From the NCBI GenBank assembly GCA_038087035.1, contig CP051187.1, positions 1,116,001 to 1,180,000 on the forward strand: DNA of 64,000 nucleotides, in the 5' to 3' direction. The notes beneath the pieces were generated by a model, which was not told where the DNA came from, did no database searches, and saw only the letters and a program-made list of their open reading frames with translations. The position numbers and the translations under genes were made by a program. This document shows, in pieces, positions 43,211-51,947 of the stretch; position 1 is the stretch's first letter, and every line of letters begins with the position of its first letter. This DNA comes from Gloeotrichia echinulata CP02. Lineage in GTDB: Bacteria; Cyanobacteriota; Cyanobacteriia; Cyanobacteriales; Nostocaceae.

Positions 43211-43582
43211 TTACATTAAAATCAGTTTTAATTCTGCAAGAACACGCTTAATTTCTAGCATCAATACTCCCTGTTTAGCGGTCTCATTAGCTAAGACAAG
43301 CAACACAGCATCTGCGCCGCAGTTAGTCAGAATACCAACACCCTGATTACCTCCAACCAAAATGCGGTCAATAGTCCCTCTAGATAACTCCATCCCAATG
43401 CGTTCGCCTAAAGAAAGCATGGTTGCTGACATTGCTGATACACGTTCTTCGTCCATCCCACTAGGTAAGCTTGTACTCAAAGGTAGACCGTCGGGGGTAA
43501 CAACGGCTGCTCCTTGAACATCGGTTGTAGCAGATACAAAATTTTGCAAAACTATGCCGAGTTTGTCTGTATTAATTGCCAT
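43211..43582 (-). CDS. Roadblock/LC7 domain protein
   Basis: This 123-aa protein starts at ATG 43582, preceded by GGAGA. An upstream in-frame start at 43756 would add 58 unlike residues. The fold runs LGIVLQNFVSATTDVQGAAV, VTPDGLPLSTSLPSG, MSATMLSLGERIGMEL and ILVGGNQGVGILTN, matching MglB-like roadblock domains. MglB-type proteins form dimers that stimulate a Ras-like GTPase. The GTPase 310 bp downstream is the obvious partner. C-terminal residues VLAELKLILM are helical. It is cytoplasmic. Confidence 0.88.
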   Translation of the reverse strand: MAINTDKLGIVLQNFVSATTDVQGAAVVTPDGLPLSTSLPSGMDEERVSAMSATMLSLGERIGMELSRGTIDRILVGGNQGVGILTNCGADAVLLVLANETAKQGVLMLEIKRVLAELKLILM

Positions 43583-43803
43583 TTTAGTATTCTCCGTTCT
43601 TCTGAATTTAGCTAAATTTGAATCTATGATTGTCTCAAAACTGCTTGTCAGTAGGTTGGCGCAAATCAACCTTACTTGCTTGGAACGTAATTTGTCATTG
43701 GTAAGGATTTGGGGCATATTTACGTTTGGTAATATAGTTTGGTTTATTCCCACCAAATTACTGAGGACGAATAAATCTGGGTATTGGTTGACTTATAGGT
43801 TGC

Positions 43804-44274
43804 TTATCTCAAATGAGTCAACTCAAATACGTCGTGAGTACCACCGCGAAGCACTGATTCGGTCTGTTCTCCCTTTAAGCGCTTACCGATAAGTTGCTCG
43901 ATAGCTCCCCAAACTACACCCATTGTAAATGTGCATTGACGGTTGGAATTTTCAGGTTCACCAGCAGAACAGATGGCTTCATTTGTGTAGACTTTAATAG
44001 TATCACCCTCCATAATGATTTTCTCAAGAATGCACAACCTTGTGCCTTCTTTACCCAAAGCTAGCGCTAATTTGGATGCTGCATCTTCTAAAGAAAGTGA
44101 ACTATCTGTAAAATGTAATTCTACAGCTAGTTTTTTACCCCGTGTCCGACCCGCTGAAATAAGAGCGATAGCTGTAGCCTTTTCTCCTAGGGCTTCTTCG
44201 ATCCCTGTAATCACTGCTTTAAAACAGGCTACACTATTAAATTCTCCCAATTCTTTTCGTAATAAATTCGGCAT
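43804..44274 (-). CDS. Hypothetical protein, V4R-like (tentative)
   Basis: This protein of about 156 aa starts MPNLLRKELGEFNSVACFKA. I chose ATG 44274; a frame-open extension to 44349 looks non-conserved. It has alternating strands and helices, with FHGxE-like patterns missing but an ILEKIIMEGDTIKVYTNEAI segment and late cysteines (ICSAGEPENSNRQC, GVVWGAIEQLIG) that recall V4R (4-vinyl-reductase) small-molecule binding domains. It precedes the roadblock gene on the same strand. A role as sensor or scaffold of the GTPase module is inferred from neighbours only. Confidence 0.6.
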   Translation of the reverse strand: MPNLLRKELGEFNSVACFKAVITGIEEALGEKATAIALISAGRTRGKKLAVELHFTDSSLSLEDAASKLALALGKEGTRLCILEKIIMEGDTIKVYTNEAICSAGEPENSNRQCTFTMGVVWGAIEQLIGKRLKGEQTESVLRGGTHDVFELTHLR

Positions 44275-45078
44275 ATCTTTTGTGAAAGTTAGAGTATGGT
44301 TAACAAACTTTAAGCAATGTGATTTCGATGAGTAGGGTCTAGCAACCAAGCAATCAGGTATTTAGGCTTTGAACTCATTCTCAAATTCACGTTTATGCAA
44401 TAGTATTTTAGTTTGTTAATTAAATAACTGGTTTTCAATCAGTTTCCTGATTAACTTGATTATCTTCAGGAATACATGAATATCAAACCGAGAGAGTACT
44501 GGTATAATTTGTTTATTTAATAAAACAACTAAGTGTATTCCGCTATCGTATAATTACAGGCTAAGTTAGCTCCGCGCCTTCATTGAGCAGTCAGAGATCT
44601 GGATACCATGAATTTTCACAAATCATCTAGAATTGTGATATATAAGTCAATTAATACCAATTTAATGTGAAGTTGCACATATCTCGATCCCCCTAAATCC
44701 CCCTTTATAAGGGGGACTTTGATATATGGTTTTCCGGTTCCCCCCCTTAATAAGGGGGGCTAGGGCGTGTTTTTAAAGTCTTATAGAATACCACTAAAAC
44801 GCTGACACATGTAGATTTCGCGTAGGGGCACGGCATTGCCGTGCCCCTACAGATGGTATCATATCGTGTGGATTTAGGGGTATCTAAAAATTTATCCGGC
44901 TAAACAAATAGTTTGAAATCGCGGGGCTAGGGGGGATCGAATTCTATGCAGCTTCATAAAAAATTGGTATAACTTGGTTTGTAGTTGCGCTACCCTGCGG
45001 GAAAGCTTCGCTAATAGCGCTCTTGATGGTCGAGAGAGCTTAACTGCGAACAAATCAATTGACGTAATTTTGAATTAC
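44275..45078. other. 800-bp non-coding stretch with dispersed repeats
   Basis: Holds a ccccctaaatccccc / aaggggggact repeat (44690-44770) common in cyanobacterial intergenic DNA, a gtaggggcacggcattgccg palindrome (44823-44850), and a short repeat with gcgggaaagcttcgctaatagcgct (about 44998-45022). No coding frame is convincing. Confidence 0.55.
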
Positions 45079-45738
45079 TTAGTTAGCTTGATTTAAATAG
45101 TCTAAAAAAGTATTAGCAAAAATGGCTGCTTGAGTGCGATCGCGCAAATTTAAGCGATTCAACATATTGGTAACATGATTCTTCACTGTACCTTCAGAAA
45201 TATAGAGTTTTTGAGCAATTTCCCGATTATTAGCACCTGTAGCAATTAACCGCAAAACTTCTTTTTCTCTGGGTGTAAGTTCCACTAAACTAAGTGGTAC
45301 GGATGGTGTCTGGGTTGGTTCAATATGAGATTGAGTGATCAGTTTGTTAACTATTCCTGGTCCGAGTTGAGTGTAACCTTTATGAACAGTGCGAATAGCA
45401 ACAGCCAATTCTTCTGAGGGTGTGTCTTTCAATAAATAACCCATTGCTCCATTTTGCAAGGCGGCTTTTACATATTCATCATCATCAAATGTTGTTAGCA
45501 CTAAAACTTTTATTCCCGCAAAATGCTTGTGAATTTCTGCTGTGGCTGCAACTCCATCCATAATGGGCATTCTGATATCCATCAACACGACATCTGGCTG
45601 CAATTTTTCAACTAAATTCACCGCAATTTCTCCATTTTCTGCTTCTCCTACTATTTCTAAATCTGGTTCTAGTTCTAATAATGCTCTTAATCCTTGTCGA
45701 ATTAAATTTTGGTCATCTACCAACAAAACTTTAATCAT
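45079..45738 (-). CDS. NarL/FixJ-family response regulator
   Basis: This 219-aa protein has a receiver domain (1-120) with the acidic pocket at VDDQ, phospho-acceptor Asp in VVLMDIRMPIMDG, Thr in VLTTFDDDEY and Lys in YLLKD. A LuxR-type helix-turn-helix (about 150-215) with LTPREKEVLRLIATGANNRE and KLYISEGTVKNHVTNMLNRL follows. It should activate or repress target promoters when phosphorylated by the histidine kinase whose gene overlaps it by four bases upstream. The Spy-like gene beyond the kinase is a plausible target. All phosphotransfer residues are present. Confidence 0.95.
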   Translation of the reverse strand: MIKVLLVDDQNLIRQGLRALLELEPDLEIVGEAENGEIAVNLVEKLQPDVVLMDIRMPIMDGVAATAEIHKHFAGIKVLVLTTFDDDEYVKAALQNGAMGYLLKDTPSEELAVAIRTVHKGYTQLGPGIVNKLITQSHIEPTQTPSVPLSLVELTPREKEVLRLIATGANNREIAQKLYISEGTVKNHVTNMLNRLNLRDRTQAAIFANTFLDYLNQAN

Positions 45739-46943
45739 TTATTTAACCTCGATAAACGAATTTCAACTGTTATTTTACAACCAGAACCAGGAGAGGTGTT
45801 AATATTCAAGACTCCTCCTAGCGCTAAAGTGCGATCGCGCATACTTTGTAAGCCAAAACCTGTAGTATTTTGGTGTAAATTAAATCCTCTACCATTATCG
45901 TTAATTTTCAATCGTAAACTCTCTTTGGTCGTAGTGAGTTCCAATTTTACTATAGTTGCTTGAGCATATTTAGTTATATTCGTCAATGATTCTTGAGTAA
46001 TCCGGTAAATAGCAGTGCTAATTTCACTTGAGAGCGGATATTCAATGTTGATTTGACAAATTGGATAAACACCATTGTCACGGTGAAAATCTTCTGCAAG
46101 TAGAGCAATTGCTTGTTGTAAAGATTGTTCTTGCAAAGGATGATAACGCATAGCAGAAACGGAATTTCGCACATCTTGCAACGCCTGGGAACCTAATTCT
46201 TTAGCTCTGGCTAGGAAAGTTTGAGATTTCGCTGGGTTAGATTGTGAAAGTTTTAAGGCTGTTTCTAATTGCAGATTTAAAGCTGTGAGAGAGTGACCTA
46301 ATGAATCATGAATTTCACGAGCGATGCGGTTACGTTCTTCTAAGGTTGCTTGATGCTCAATTTGTCGAGCATATTGACGGAGTTTTTCGTTAGCGATAGC
46401 TAATTCTTCTCGACTTTTGCGCTCAGATATAACTGTATTCATCAATAGCAACACAAACACTAAACTTAAGCCAAATAATAAGATTAAGCTCAAGGTGAAA
46501 AACAGAAACCGATCCTGGGCTTGTGACGATAGTGGAAATCTGGGTAAGCGATATATTAGTGTGCTTAAAAATAAGATAAATGATATACCTGTAACCAATA
46601 AACGCCCAGAAAAGGGAAAAATTAGGCAACTGCGAGTTACTAAAATGATGTAAAGAAAGGGAAATAAGCGAGCAGTTGTCCCGCCAAAAATTCCCGTAAT
46701 GAAAAGCAAGAAAATTTCACAAGCTGTGTAAATTATCTTTGTGATGCTATTACTCGTGGGCAATCTTAAGCCCATTAACCCAAAAATAATCAGACTACAA
46801 ATTGTCAGTTCTGGAATCCTGCTAGAAAATCGGGAGTGAGGATATGGTAGCGTAGATGTCACAACGGCGATCGCCAGTAATATCCACTCCAAATAAAGCA
46901 AAAAGCGAAAAGGATGATTATTAAACTGAATTGGACGGCTCAT
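45735..46943 (-). CDS. Sensor histidine kinase, NarL-type (HisKA_3)
   Basis: This 402-aa membrane kinase has about six N-terminal hydrophobic segments (15-165). The HisKA_3 phosphorylation site is in NRIAREIHDSLGHSLTALNL, and the ATPase domain carries NDNGRGFN and GFGLQSMRDR. The stop overlaps the start of the response regulator gene by four bases, forming a two-component operon. The multi-spanning sensor lacks a large periplasmic domain, like DesK-type thermosensors/membrane sensors; signal unknown. A divergent Spy/CpxP-like gene starts 412 bp away. Confidence 0.94.
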   Translation of the reverse strand: MSRPIQFNNHPFRFLLYLEWILLAIAVVTSTLPYPHSRFSSRIPELTICSLIIFGLMGLRLPTSNSITKIIYTACEIFLLFITGIFGGTTARLFPFLYIILVTRSCLIFPFSGRLLVTGISFILFLSTLIYRLPRFPLSSQAQDRFLFFTLSLILLFGLSLVFVLLLMNTVISERKSREELAIANEKLRQYARQIEHQATLEERNRIAREIHDSLGHSLTALNLQLETALKLSQSNPAKSQTFLARAKELGSQALQDVRNSVSAMRYHPLQEQSLQQAIALLAEDFHRDNGVYPICQINIEYPLSSEISTAIYRITQESLTNITKYAQATIVKLELTTTKESLRLKINDNGRGFNLHQNTTGFGLQSMRDRTLALGGVLNINTSPGSGCKITVEIRLSRLNK

Positions 46944-47355
46944 AGTATATTTTAGATTTTAGATTTTAGATGTTAAAAGTAGAAATCTTCATGCATCGTT
47001 AATATTGGGCGCAATAAACTGGTAGAAATACAGAAGCCGCAATTTTATATACTTATTCTAATTTATATAGGACTCCTATTTGGTTTTTGAATAAAATTAG
47101 GTATCGTAGGGTGCGTTAGGATGAAATCCGTAACGCACCATCATCAAGGATTTGGTGCGTTACGCTGTCGCTAACGCACCCTACGCATCTTTTCAAAAAT
47201 CAAGCCGGATTCCTATATGTAATTTGTAGTGAAATTTGATATCAGTGAATCATGACTTTAGTCATGGGTTGATTCATGACTTCCTCCACATGTCATTATT
47301 CAGCTTGAGTTTTTATGATGGTGACATCCAAAGAAGAAAAACCGCGAGGTAATCA
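46944..47355. other. Divergent promoter region with a MITE
   Basis: Upstream of both the kinase and the Spy-like gene. It contains a tttagattttagatt repeat near 46951, MITE copy 47101-47190, and an inverted ATGAcTTTAGTCATG at 47251 that might be an operator. No gene. Confidence 0.5.
47101..47190. repeat. 90-bp hairpin MITE (gtagggtgcg family), copy 2
   Basis: Begins gtatcgtagggtgcgttagg and ends accctacgcatct. Differs from 3786-3875 by about one base. The full hairpin is conserved. Confidence 0.87.
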
Positions 47356-47874
47356 ATGAAACTTAAGTCATTATCACTGGTAGCTGGAGCGATCGCCCTC
47401 ACTTTAACTGCAACTCCCTTTGTTGCAAAAGCACAAAATACTTCTGGTTCAACCCCATCACGAGTAGAAGCTCCACATAACGAAAGGCGTCATTTACAAA
47501 AACTCAATCTCTCGGATCAACAAAAAAGCCAAATCGATGCAATTCGCAGCAATACCCAAAAGCAAATTGAAGCAATTCTCACACCAGAACAACTCAAAAA
47601 GTTCCAAGCTCAACAACAAGCGCGTCAGGAACGGCGCCAACAGAGATTAGCTCAGGGTCAGGGTCAGCGCCCACAAGGTGAACGTCCAGAGGGTAAGCGT
47701 CGAGGCGACCGTTTTGCTGATTTGAACTTGACCGCAGATCAGCAAAGTCAAATCCAGAAAATCATCGAGTCGTCGAAACAACAAATCCAACAAGTTTTGA
47801 CACCAGAACAGCAGCAACAAATCAAGCAATTCCGGGACAATCACCACTCACACCGTCAGCAAGGCAATAGGTAA
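47356..47874 (+). CDS. Spy/CpxP-like (LTXXQ) periplasmic protein
   Basis: This 172-aa protein has a signal peptide (MKLKSLSLVAGAIALTLTAT, cleavage near AKA-QN). Two LTxxQ-like helical repeats (LNLSDQQKSQIDAIR and LNLTADQQSQIQKII, each ending in LTPEQ) are separated by a Gln/Arg-rich linker. Spy and CpxP are small periplasmic chaperones/regulators induced by envelope stress through two-component systems. A NarL-type kinase-regulator pair is encoded divergently 412 bp away, so this gene may be its target. Charged residues and glutamine runs (QQEQQQQ-like) give low complexity. Confidence 0.85.
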   Translation: MKLKSLSLVAGAIALTLTATPFVAKAQNTSGSTPSRVEAPHNERRHLQKLNLSDQQKSQIDAIRSNTQKQIEAILTPEQLKKFQAQQQARQERRQQRLAQGQGQRPQGERPEGKRRGDRFADLNLTADQQSQIQKIIESSKQQIQQVLTPEQQQQIKQFRDNHHSHRQQGNR

Positions 47875-47954
47875 GTATCCAGATACATTAAATTCTCATG
47901 TTACAATAAAAAAAAATTTAGCAATCCCCTAGTAAAAGTTAGGAGTTTTGAGTT

Positions 47955-48227
47955 ATGAGTAAATTCAAAACCCCTAGCTTTTTCAACATGTCTCAACAAT
48001 TCGCCATTGGTAGTAAAGTCCGTGTTGTGGCACTACCGCCCTACATTAAAACTGCTGACCCTATGCCCATGCTACGCCCTCCTGAAGTGATTCACATTGG
48101 GGAAGAGGGTATAGTAATTGACCGCCGTCCTGGGGGATATTGGGGTATTCGCTTTGCTAAGGGAGCTTTTCTCCTGGATAGCCAGTACATTGAAAGTACG
48201 GATATCCGTCCCGAATCCGAGCAATAG
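47955..48227 (+). CDS. sipA: SipA/DUF3148 family regulatory protein
   Basis: This 90-aa protein has the SH3-like barrel of SipA: FAIGSKVRVVALPPYIKTAD, MPMLRPPEVIHIGEEG and RRPGGYWGIRFAKGAFLLDS. In cyanobacteria SipA binds the NblS histidine kinase and modulates high-light and nutrient-stress signalling. AGGAG lies nine bases before the ATG at 47955; an internal ATG at 47988 starts closer to the conserved core and is an alternative. It is solitary, downstream of the Spy-like gene. Function is from the family. Confidence 0.85.
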   Translation: MSKFKTPSFFNMSQQFAIGSKVRVVALPPYIKTADPMPMLRPPEVIHIGEEGIVIDRRPGGYWGIRFAKGAFLLDSQYIESTDIRPESEQ

Positions 48228-48395
48228 TAGTCTGTCAATTTTGTTTTGAGGGATTTTTGGTAGTGTGAGCGTCTCGCTCACGCGGGCAAGATGCCCGCAC
48301 TACAGTCCATCATTTTTATCTTGACATAGTAGTAGTGACAATAGGAGCAACCAGGAATTGTAAACTTATATTAAGTTATAATTCTGGTTTGCAAC

Positions 48396-48953
48396 ATGAT
48401 TTCTCGTCGCAATTTTTTGACCATACTATTTACCAGCTGTTTAGCTATCATCAGTTGGTTGAATTTTAGCCCTACGGCTGATGCTCTTGGTGGTATACTT
48501 CCTGAAATTAACCAACCAGCGCCAGAGTTTACTTTGCCAACCAATACAGGCGATGGCGAAATTTCCCTCTCTGACTTGCGTGGTAAGTGGGTAGTACTTT
48601 ACTTTTATCCCAAAGACTTTACCTCTGGTTGCACCATAGAAGCCCGTCGTTTTCAGCAAGACTTGCCGAAATACATCGAGAAAAACGCTCAGGTTATTGG
48701 CGTCAGTGCTGACGATGTTAATTCCCACGCGAAATTTTGTAATTCGGAGGGGTTAAAATTCCCCCTGTTGGCTGATACCACTGGTGGGGTGAGTAAGACT
48801 TACGGTTCATGGATCAGTTTCATATCCATGCGCCATAGTTTCATTATCGATCCACAAGGTATTTTACGGCAAACTTTTGTGGGAGTCAACCCCTATATTC
48901 ATAGCAAAGAAGTTTTGGCAGAACTTGAGAAATTGCAGTCTACAGCCTCTTAG
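48396..48953 (+). CDS. Peroxiredoxin, Bcp/PrxQ type, exported
   Basis: This 185-aa thioredoxin-fold peroxidase has an N-terminal signal/membrane segment (MISRRNFLTILFTSCLAIIS, with a twin-arginine-like RRNFL). The core has FYPKDFTSGCTIEARRF, with the peroxidatic Cys, and AKFCNSEGLKFPLL, carrying a second Cys. PrxQ enzymes reduce hydroperoxides using thioredoxin; the leader suggests lumenal or periplasmic location. The RR at positions 4-5 suggests possible Tat export. Length without the leader is normal. No operon partner is close. Confidence 0.92.
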   Translation: MISRRNFLTILFTSCLAIISWLNFSPTADALGGILPEINQPAPEFTLPTNTGDGEISLSDLRGKWVVLYFYPKDFTSGCTIEARRFQQDLPKYIEKNAQVIGVSADDVNSHAKFCNSEGLKFPLLADTTGGVSKTYGSWISFISMRHSFIIDPQGILRQTFVGVNPYIHSKEVLAELEKLQSTAS

Positions 48954-49457
48954 GGACTGACAATTAAAAAAATCTCCACACACCCATTTTATCGGCTATA
49001 TCAGCACGATTGTGGGTAGGGGCGCAAGGCCTTGCGCCCCGAAAGATCATTCAACGACGCCAAAAACCCTCATTTTCCCCTACAGTGAGAGTCTTGCTCG
49101 TACCCCAAAAATCTAAAATCCAAAACTTGTACTGAGCGAAGTCGTTGGCGTAGCCTCTCGTAGAGAAGTATCAAAAATCTAAAATTCGGAGGGTGACGGG
49201 GATGTTTCTGTTGGGTCGAGAAACGATGCGTCCTATCCAAAAGCAGCGAAGATGAATTTAGGCTTTGAGATCAGGTTCACTTACAGCGATTTTCACGCAA
49301 ATAAACCACTTTCAGCGATAATTCCAGCCCCCAGTCAAGACATTTGCCTCCTTTCTACCCCAAGTGCATTTCAAAATTATCTCTAAAGGTTCATCCCAAT
49401 GTGAATTTATTTAACATATTCTTGCTAAGTTGCCTTATTCAAACAGACTAACAAAAA
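48954..49457. other. 504-bp repeat-rich gap
   Basis: Holds a gtaggggcgcaaggccttgc palindrome (49016-49041), composite repeat copy 2 (49092-49196) and short cacttacagcgattttcac/ccactttcagcgat repeats (49278-49320, diverged 97-bp MITE ends). No gene. Confidence 0.6.
49092..49196. repeat. Composite dispersed repeat, copy 2
   Basis: It shares both ends with 19605-19770 (cgtaccccaaaaatctaaaa at the left, aaaatctaaaattcggaggg at the right) but has a shorter middle. Confidence 0.75.
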
Positions 49458-49781
49458 ATGTTGACAAGCAAGCAAACGCTTAACTCCATCCCATCGGCTT
49501 TAGTGGTAGAACTTACCAATGTTCAAGCCGAGCAAGTATGTGCTACAGGACTGATCACTCCTGCGGGTTCAGCAGGAAATGGTAGACCAACTCCCTCTAC
49601 AGGAGGAAATCATGACTCAGATCCAGCATCGAATACGGCACCCAAAAGCAACAGTATTCCGAGTATACTAGGGACAATGAATTTAACACCCTTCTTTCCC
49701 GCCCTACCAGCCCATAAATTATCTGCGCTGACTCATCTTTCCCCAGCTGGTAAAACCTCCAACACAACTACATCAAAGTAG
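49458..49781 (+). CDS. Hypothetical small Ser/Thr/Pro-rich protein
   Basis: This 107-aa protein is not recognised. An N-terminal helical part (SALVVELTNVQAEQVCATGL) has the look of RiPP or bacteriocin leader sequences ending in a Thr-Gly/Ala-Gly. The rest is a disordered segment rich in Ser, Asn, Pro, Gly and Thr (SAGNGRPTPSTGGN, HLSPAGKTSNTTTS) with one cysteine. No modifying enzyme or transporter gene is near. It is flanked by repeat-rich DNA. It could be a small orphan protein or a precursor; a chance frame cannot be excluded. Confidence 0.5.
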   Translation: MLTSKQTLNSIPSALVVELTNVQAEQVCATGLITPAGSAGNGRPTPSTGGNHDSDPASNTAPKSNSIPSILGTMNLTPFFPALPAHKLSALTHLSPAGKTSNTTTSK

Positions 49782-49928
49782 TGACAATTTTTAATCATGC
49801 CCAAAATTGTTAACACAAACTCATGATGCTTAACAATTTACTGCCAATTTTTTGATAAATTTAAGATAGAGGTAAATTAGTCATGGTCTTGAGTATTAAT
49901 TCCTTTATTAGAAGCGAGGTGACGAGCT

Positions 49929-50150
49929 ATGGATACTGCTGTTAAATACGACATTGAAGTCATCAAAGAAGAAGCACGTCAACTTGTGAAAAAGGGACTT
50001 ATTAAGCGTCAGGAGCCAATTTATGTCCTCTGTAAATACATTCCAATTCGTGACTGGGTTTGTGTTGAATTTGAGCTAGAAAACAACGAATTCTTGCTCA
50101 GAGATAGAATTATTGACCTTTTGAGTAGTGAAGACTGGACAGAAGATTAA
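49929..50150 (+). CDS. DUF4327 family protein
   Basis: This 73-aa protein matches the small DUF4327 family of cyanobacteria: VKYDIEVIKEEARQLVKKGL, RQEPIYVLCKYIP and DWVCVEFELENNEFLLRDRI. It is largely helix then strand, soluble, with no known function. A GAGGTGA ribosome-binding sequence (49916-49922) lies seven bases before the ATG. It is solitary before purB. Confidence 0.85.
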   Translation: MDTAVKYDIEVIKEEARQLVKKGLIKRQEPIYVLCKYIPIRDWVCVEFELENNEFLLRDRIIDLLSSEDWTED

Positions 50151-50335
50151 ACCTTTCAAGGCAACTCGTAAAATCCCTTTTTTCTCTCAGCGTCCTCTGC
50201 GTCTCTGTGGTATAAAAGTTTTTTATTTAACCGCAAAGACACAGAGAACACAGAGTAGAGGGTTTCAAAGTCATTAATCAACACTCATTAGTCAACATTA
50301 ATGTAAAATATGACGGTTGTATTCTGTGGCGGACT

Positions 50336-51631
50336 GTGATAGAGCGTTATACCTTGCCCGAAATGGGCAATCTTTGGGGTGAAGCCTATAAGCTAAAAAC
50401 CTGGCTGCAAGTGGAAATTGCTGTTTGCGAGGCTCAAGCTGAACTGGGCTACATTCCATCTTTGGCGGTTGAGGAAATTAAAGCCAAGGCGAATTTTGAC
50501 CCTAAGCGGGTGCTGGAAATTGAGGCTGAAGTCCGCCACGATGTCATTGCTTTCTTGACAAATGTGAATGAATATGTTGGGGATGCAGGACGCTATATTC
50601 ACCTGGGTTTAACCAGTTCGGATGTCTTGGATACGGCTTTAGCATTGCAATTGGTTGCCAGTTTGGATATATTGTTGCAACGTCTGCGAGATTTGATTGA
50701 GGCAATTCGCCAAAAGGCAAAAGAACATCGCCATACGGTGATGATTGGACGTTCTCACGGTATTCATGCTGAACCCATCACCTTTGGTTTTAAGCTGGCT
50801 GGGTGGTTAGCAGAGGTATTGCGTCACCAAGAACGGTTGCAAATTCTGCGCCAAACAATTGCTGTGGGTAAGATTTCTGGTGCGGTTGGCACCTATGCCA
50901 ATATTGAACCACGGGTAGAGGCGATCGCCTGCCTTAAACTTGGACTCACACCAGACACAGCATCCACACAAGTTATTTCCCGCGATCGCCACGCCGACTA
51001 TGTGCAACAATTAGCTTTAGTAGCGGCCTCTATTGAACGCTTTTCTGTAGAAATTCGCAATCTGCAAAAAACTGACGTTCTCGAAGTAGAAGAATTCTTC
51101 GCCAAAGGTCAAAAAGGCTCCTCAGCAATGCCCCACAAGCGTAATCCCATCCGTTCTGAACGGCTAACGGGTATGGCGCGACTGGTCAGAAGTCATGCTG
51201 GCGCAGCTTTGGAAAATGTTGCACTGTGGCACGAAAGGGATATTTCCCACAGTTCTGTCGAACGGGTAATTTTGCCAGATGCTTGCATTTTAACGCATTT
51301 TATGCTCAACGAAATCACCGAATTGGTGAAAAACCTGCTGGTGTATCCAGAAAACATGGAACGAAATCTCAATTGCTACGGTGGCGTTGTCTTTAGTCAG
51401 AAAGTGCTACTGGCTTTAATCGAAAAGGGAAGCACCCGTGAGGAAGCTTATGCAATTGTCCAAGAAAGCGCTCATTGTGCTTGGAACAAGCCAGAAGGGA
51501 ATTTCCAGGCGTTAATTAGTCAAGATCCTCGTGTTACCCAAAAGTTATCACCTGCAGAGATTGAAGTCTGTTTTGATCCACAGCAACATCTCAAACATTT
51601 AGAGGAGATTTACCAAAGACTGGGGATTTAA
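50336..51631 (+). CDS. purB: Adenylosuccinate lyase
   Basis: This 431-aa fumarase/aspartase-superfamily enzyme starts at GTG with MIERYTLPEMGNLW. It has HLGLTSSDVLDTALALQL, the catalytic-His region MIGRSHGIHAEPITFGFKLA and the signature GQKGSSAMPHKRNPIRSE, which contains the catalytic Ser loop. It cleaves SAICAR to AICAR and adenylosuccinate to AMP in purine synthesis. Length and motifs are normal. Its 3' neighbour is separated by a gap with a 19-bp inverted repeat. Confidence 0.97.
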   Translation: MIERYTLPEMGNLWGEAYKLKTWLQVEIAVCEAQAELGYIPSLAVEEIKAKANFDPKRVLEIEAEVRHDVIAFLTNVNEYVGDAGRYIHLGLTSSDVLDTALALQLVASLDILLQRLRDLIEAIRQKAKEHRHTVMIGRSHGIHAEPITFGFKLAGWLAEVLRHQERLQILRQTIAVGKISGAVGTYANIEPRVEAIACLKLGLTPDTASTQVISRDRHADYVQQLALVAASIERFSVEIRNLQKTDVLEVEEFFAKGQKGSSAMPHKRNPIRSERLTGMARLVRSHAGAALENVALWHERDISHSSVERVILPDACILTHFMLNEITELVKNLLVYPENMERNLNCYGGVVFSQKVLLALIEKGSTREEAYAIVQESAHCAWNKPEGNFQALISQDPRVTQKLSPAEIEVCFDPQQHLKHLEEIYQRLGI

Positions 51632-51679
51632 AATTACTCCCTTCCTGGTCTAAAATCACATAACAAACCAGAAATAGCA

Positions 51680-51738
51680 GGATTAATACTTAACAATAAA
51701 TATAACCATCATTTGGTAATATTGTTAAGTATTAATCC
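51680..51738. terminator. 19-bp perfect inverted repeat downstream of purB
   Basis: The left arm (51680-51698, GGATTAATACTTAACAATA) pairs perfectly with 51720-51738 around a 21-base loop. It is AT-rich and lies about 50 bp after the purB stop. It could be a bidirectional terminator or a small palindromic element. The rest of the gap to 51947 has no gene. Confidence 0.5.
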
Positions 51739-51947
51739 GTGAAGTTCTCAAGTGGGAAATGTGGAGTTAAAATATATAACATCTATAGCAATCCGGTTTG
51801 ATTTTTGGCAATAAATCTAAGTATCTGTAGGTATGGTTATGCCTTACTTATCGAGTTTGTCCTTGATATTACTTGCATAAAGTATTATTTCAAACATCAA
51901 ATAGGAATCCTATATTTGCTTGTATATTTAACACTTTAAGTCCTCTG

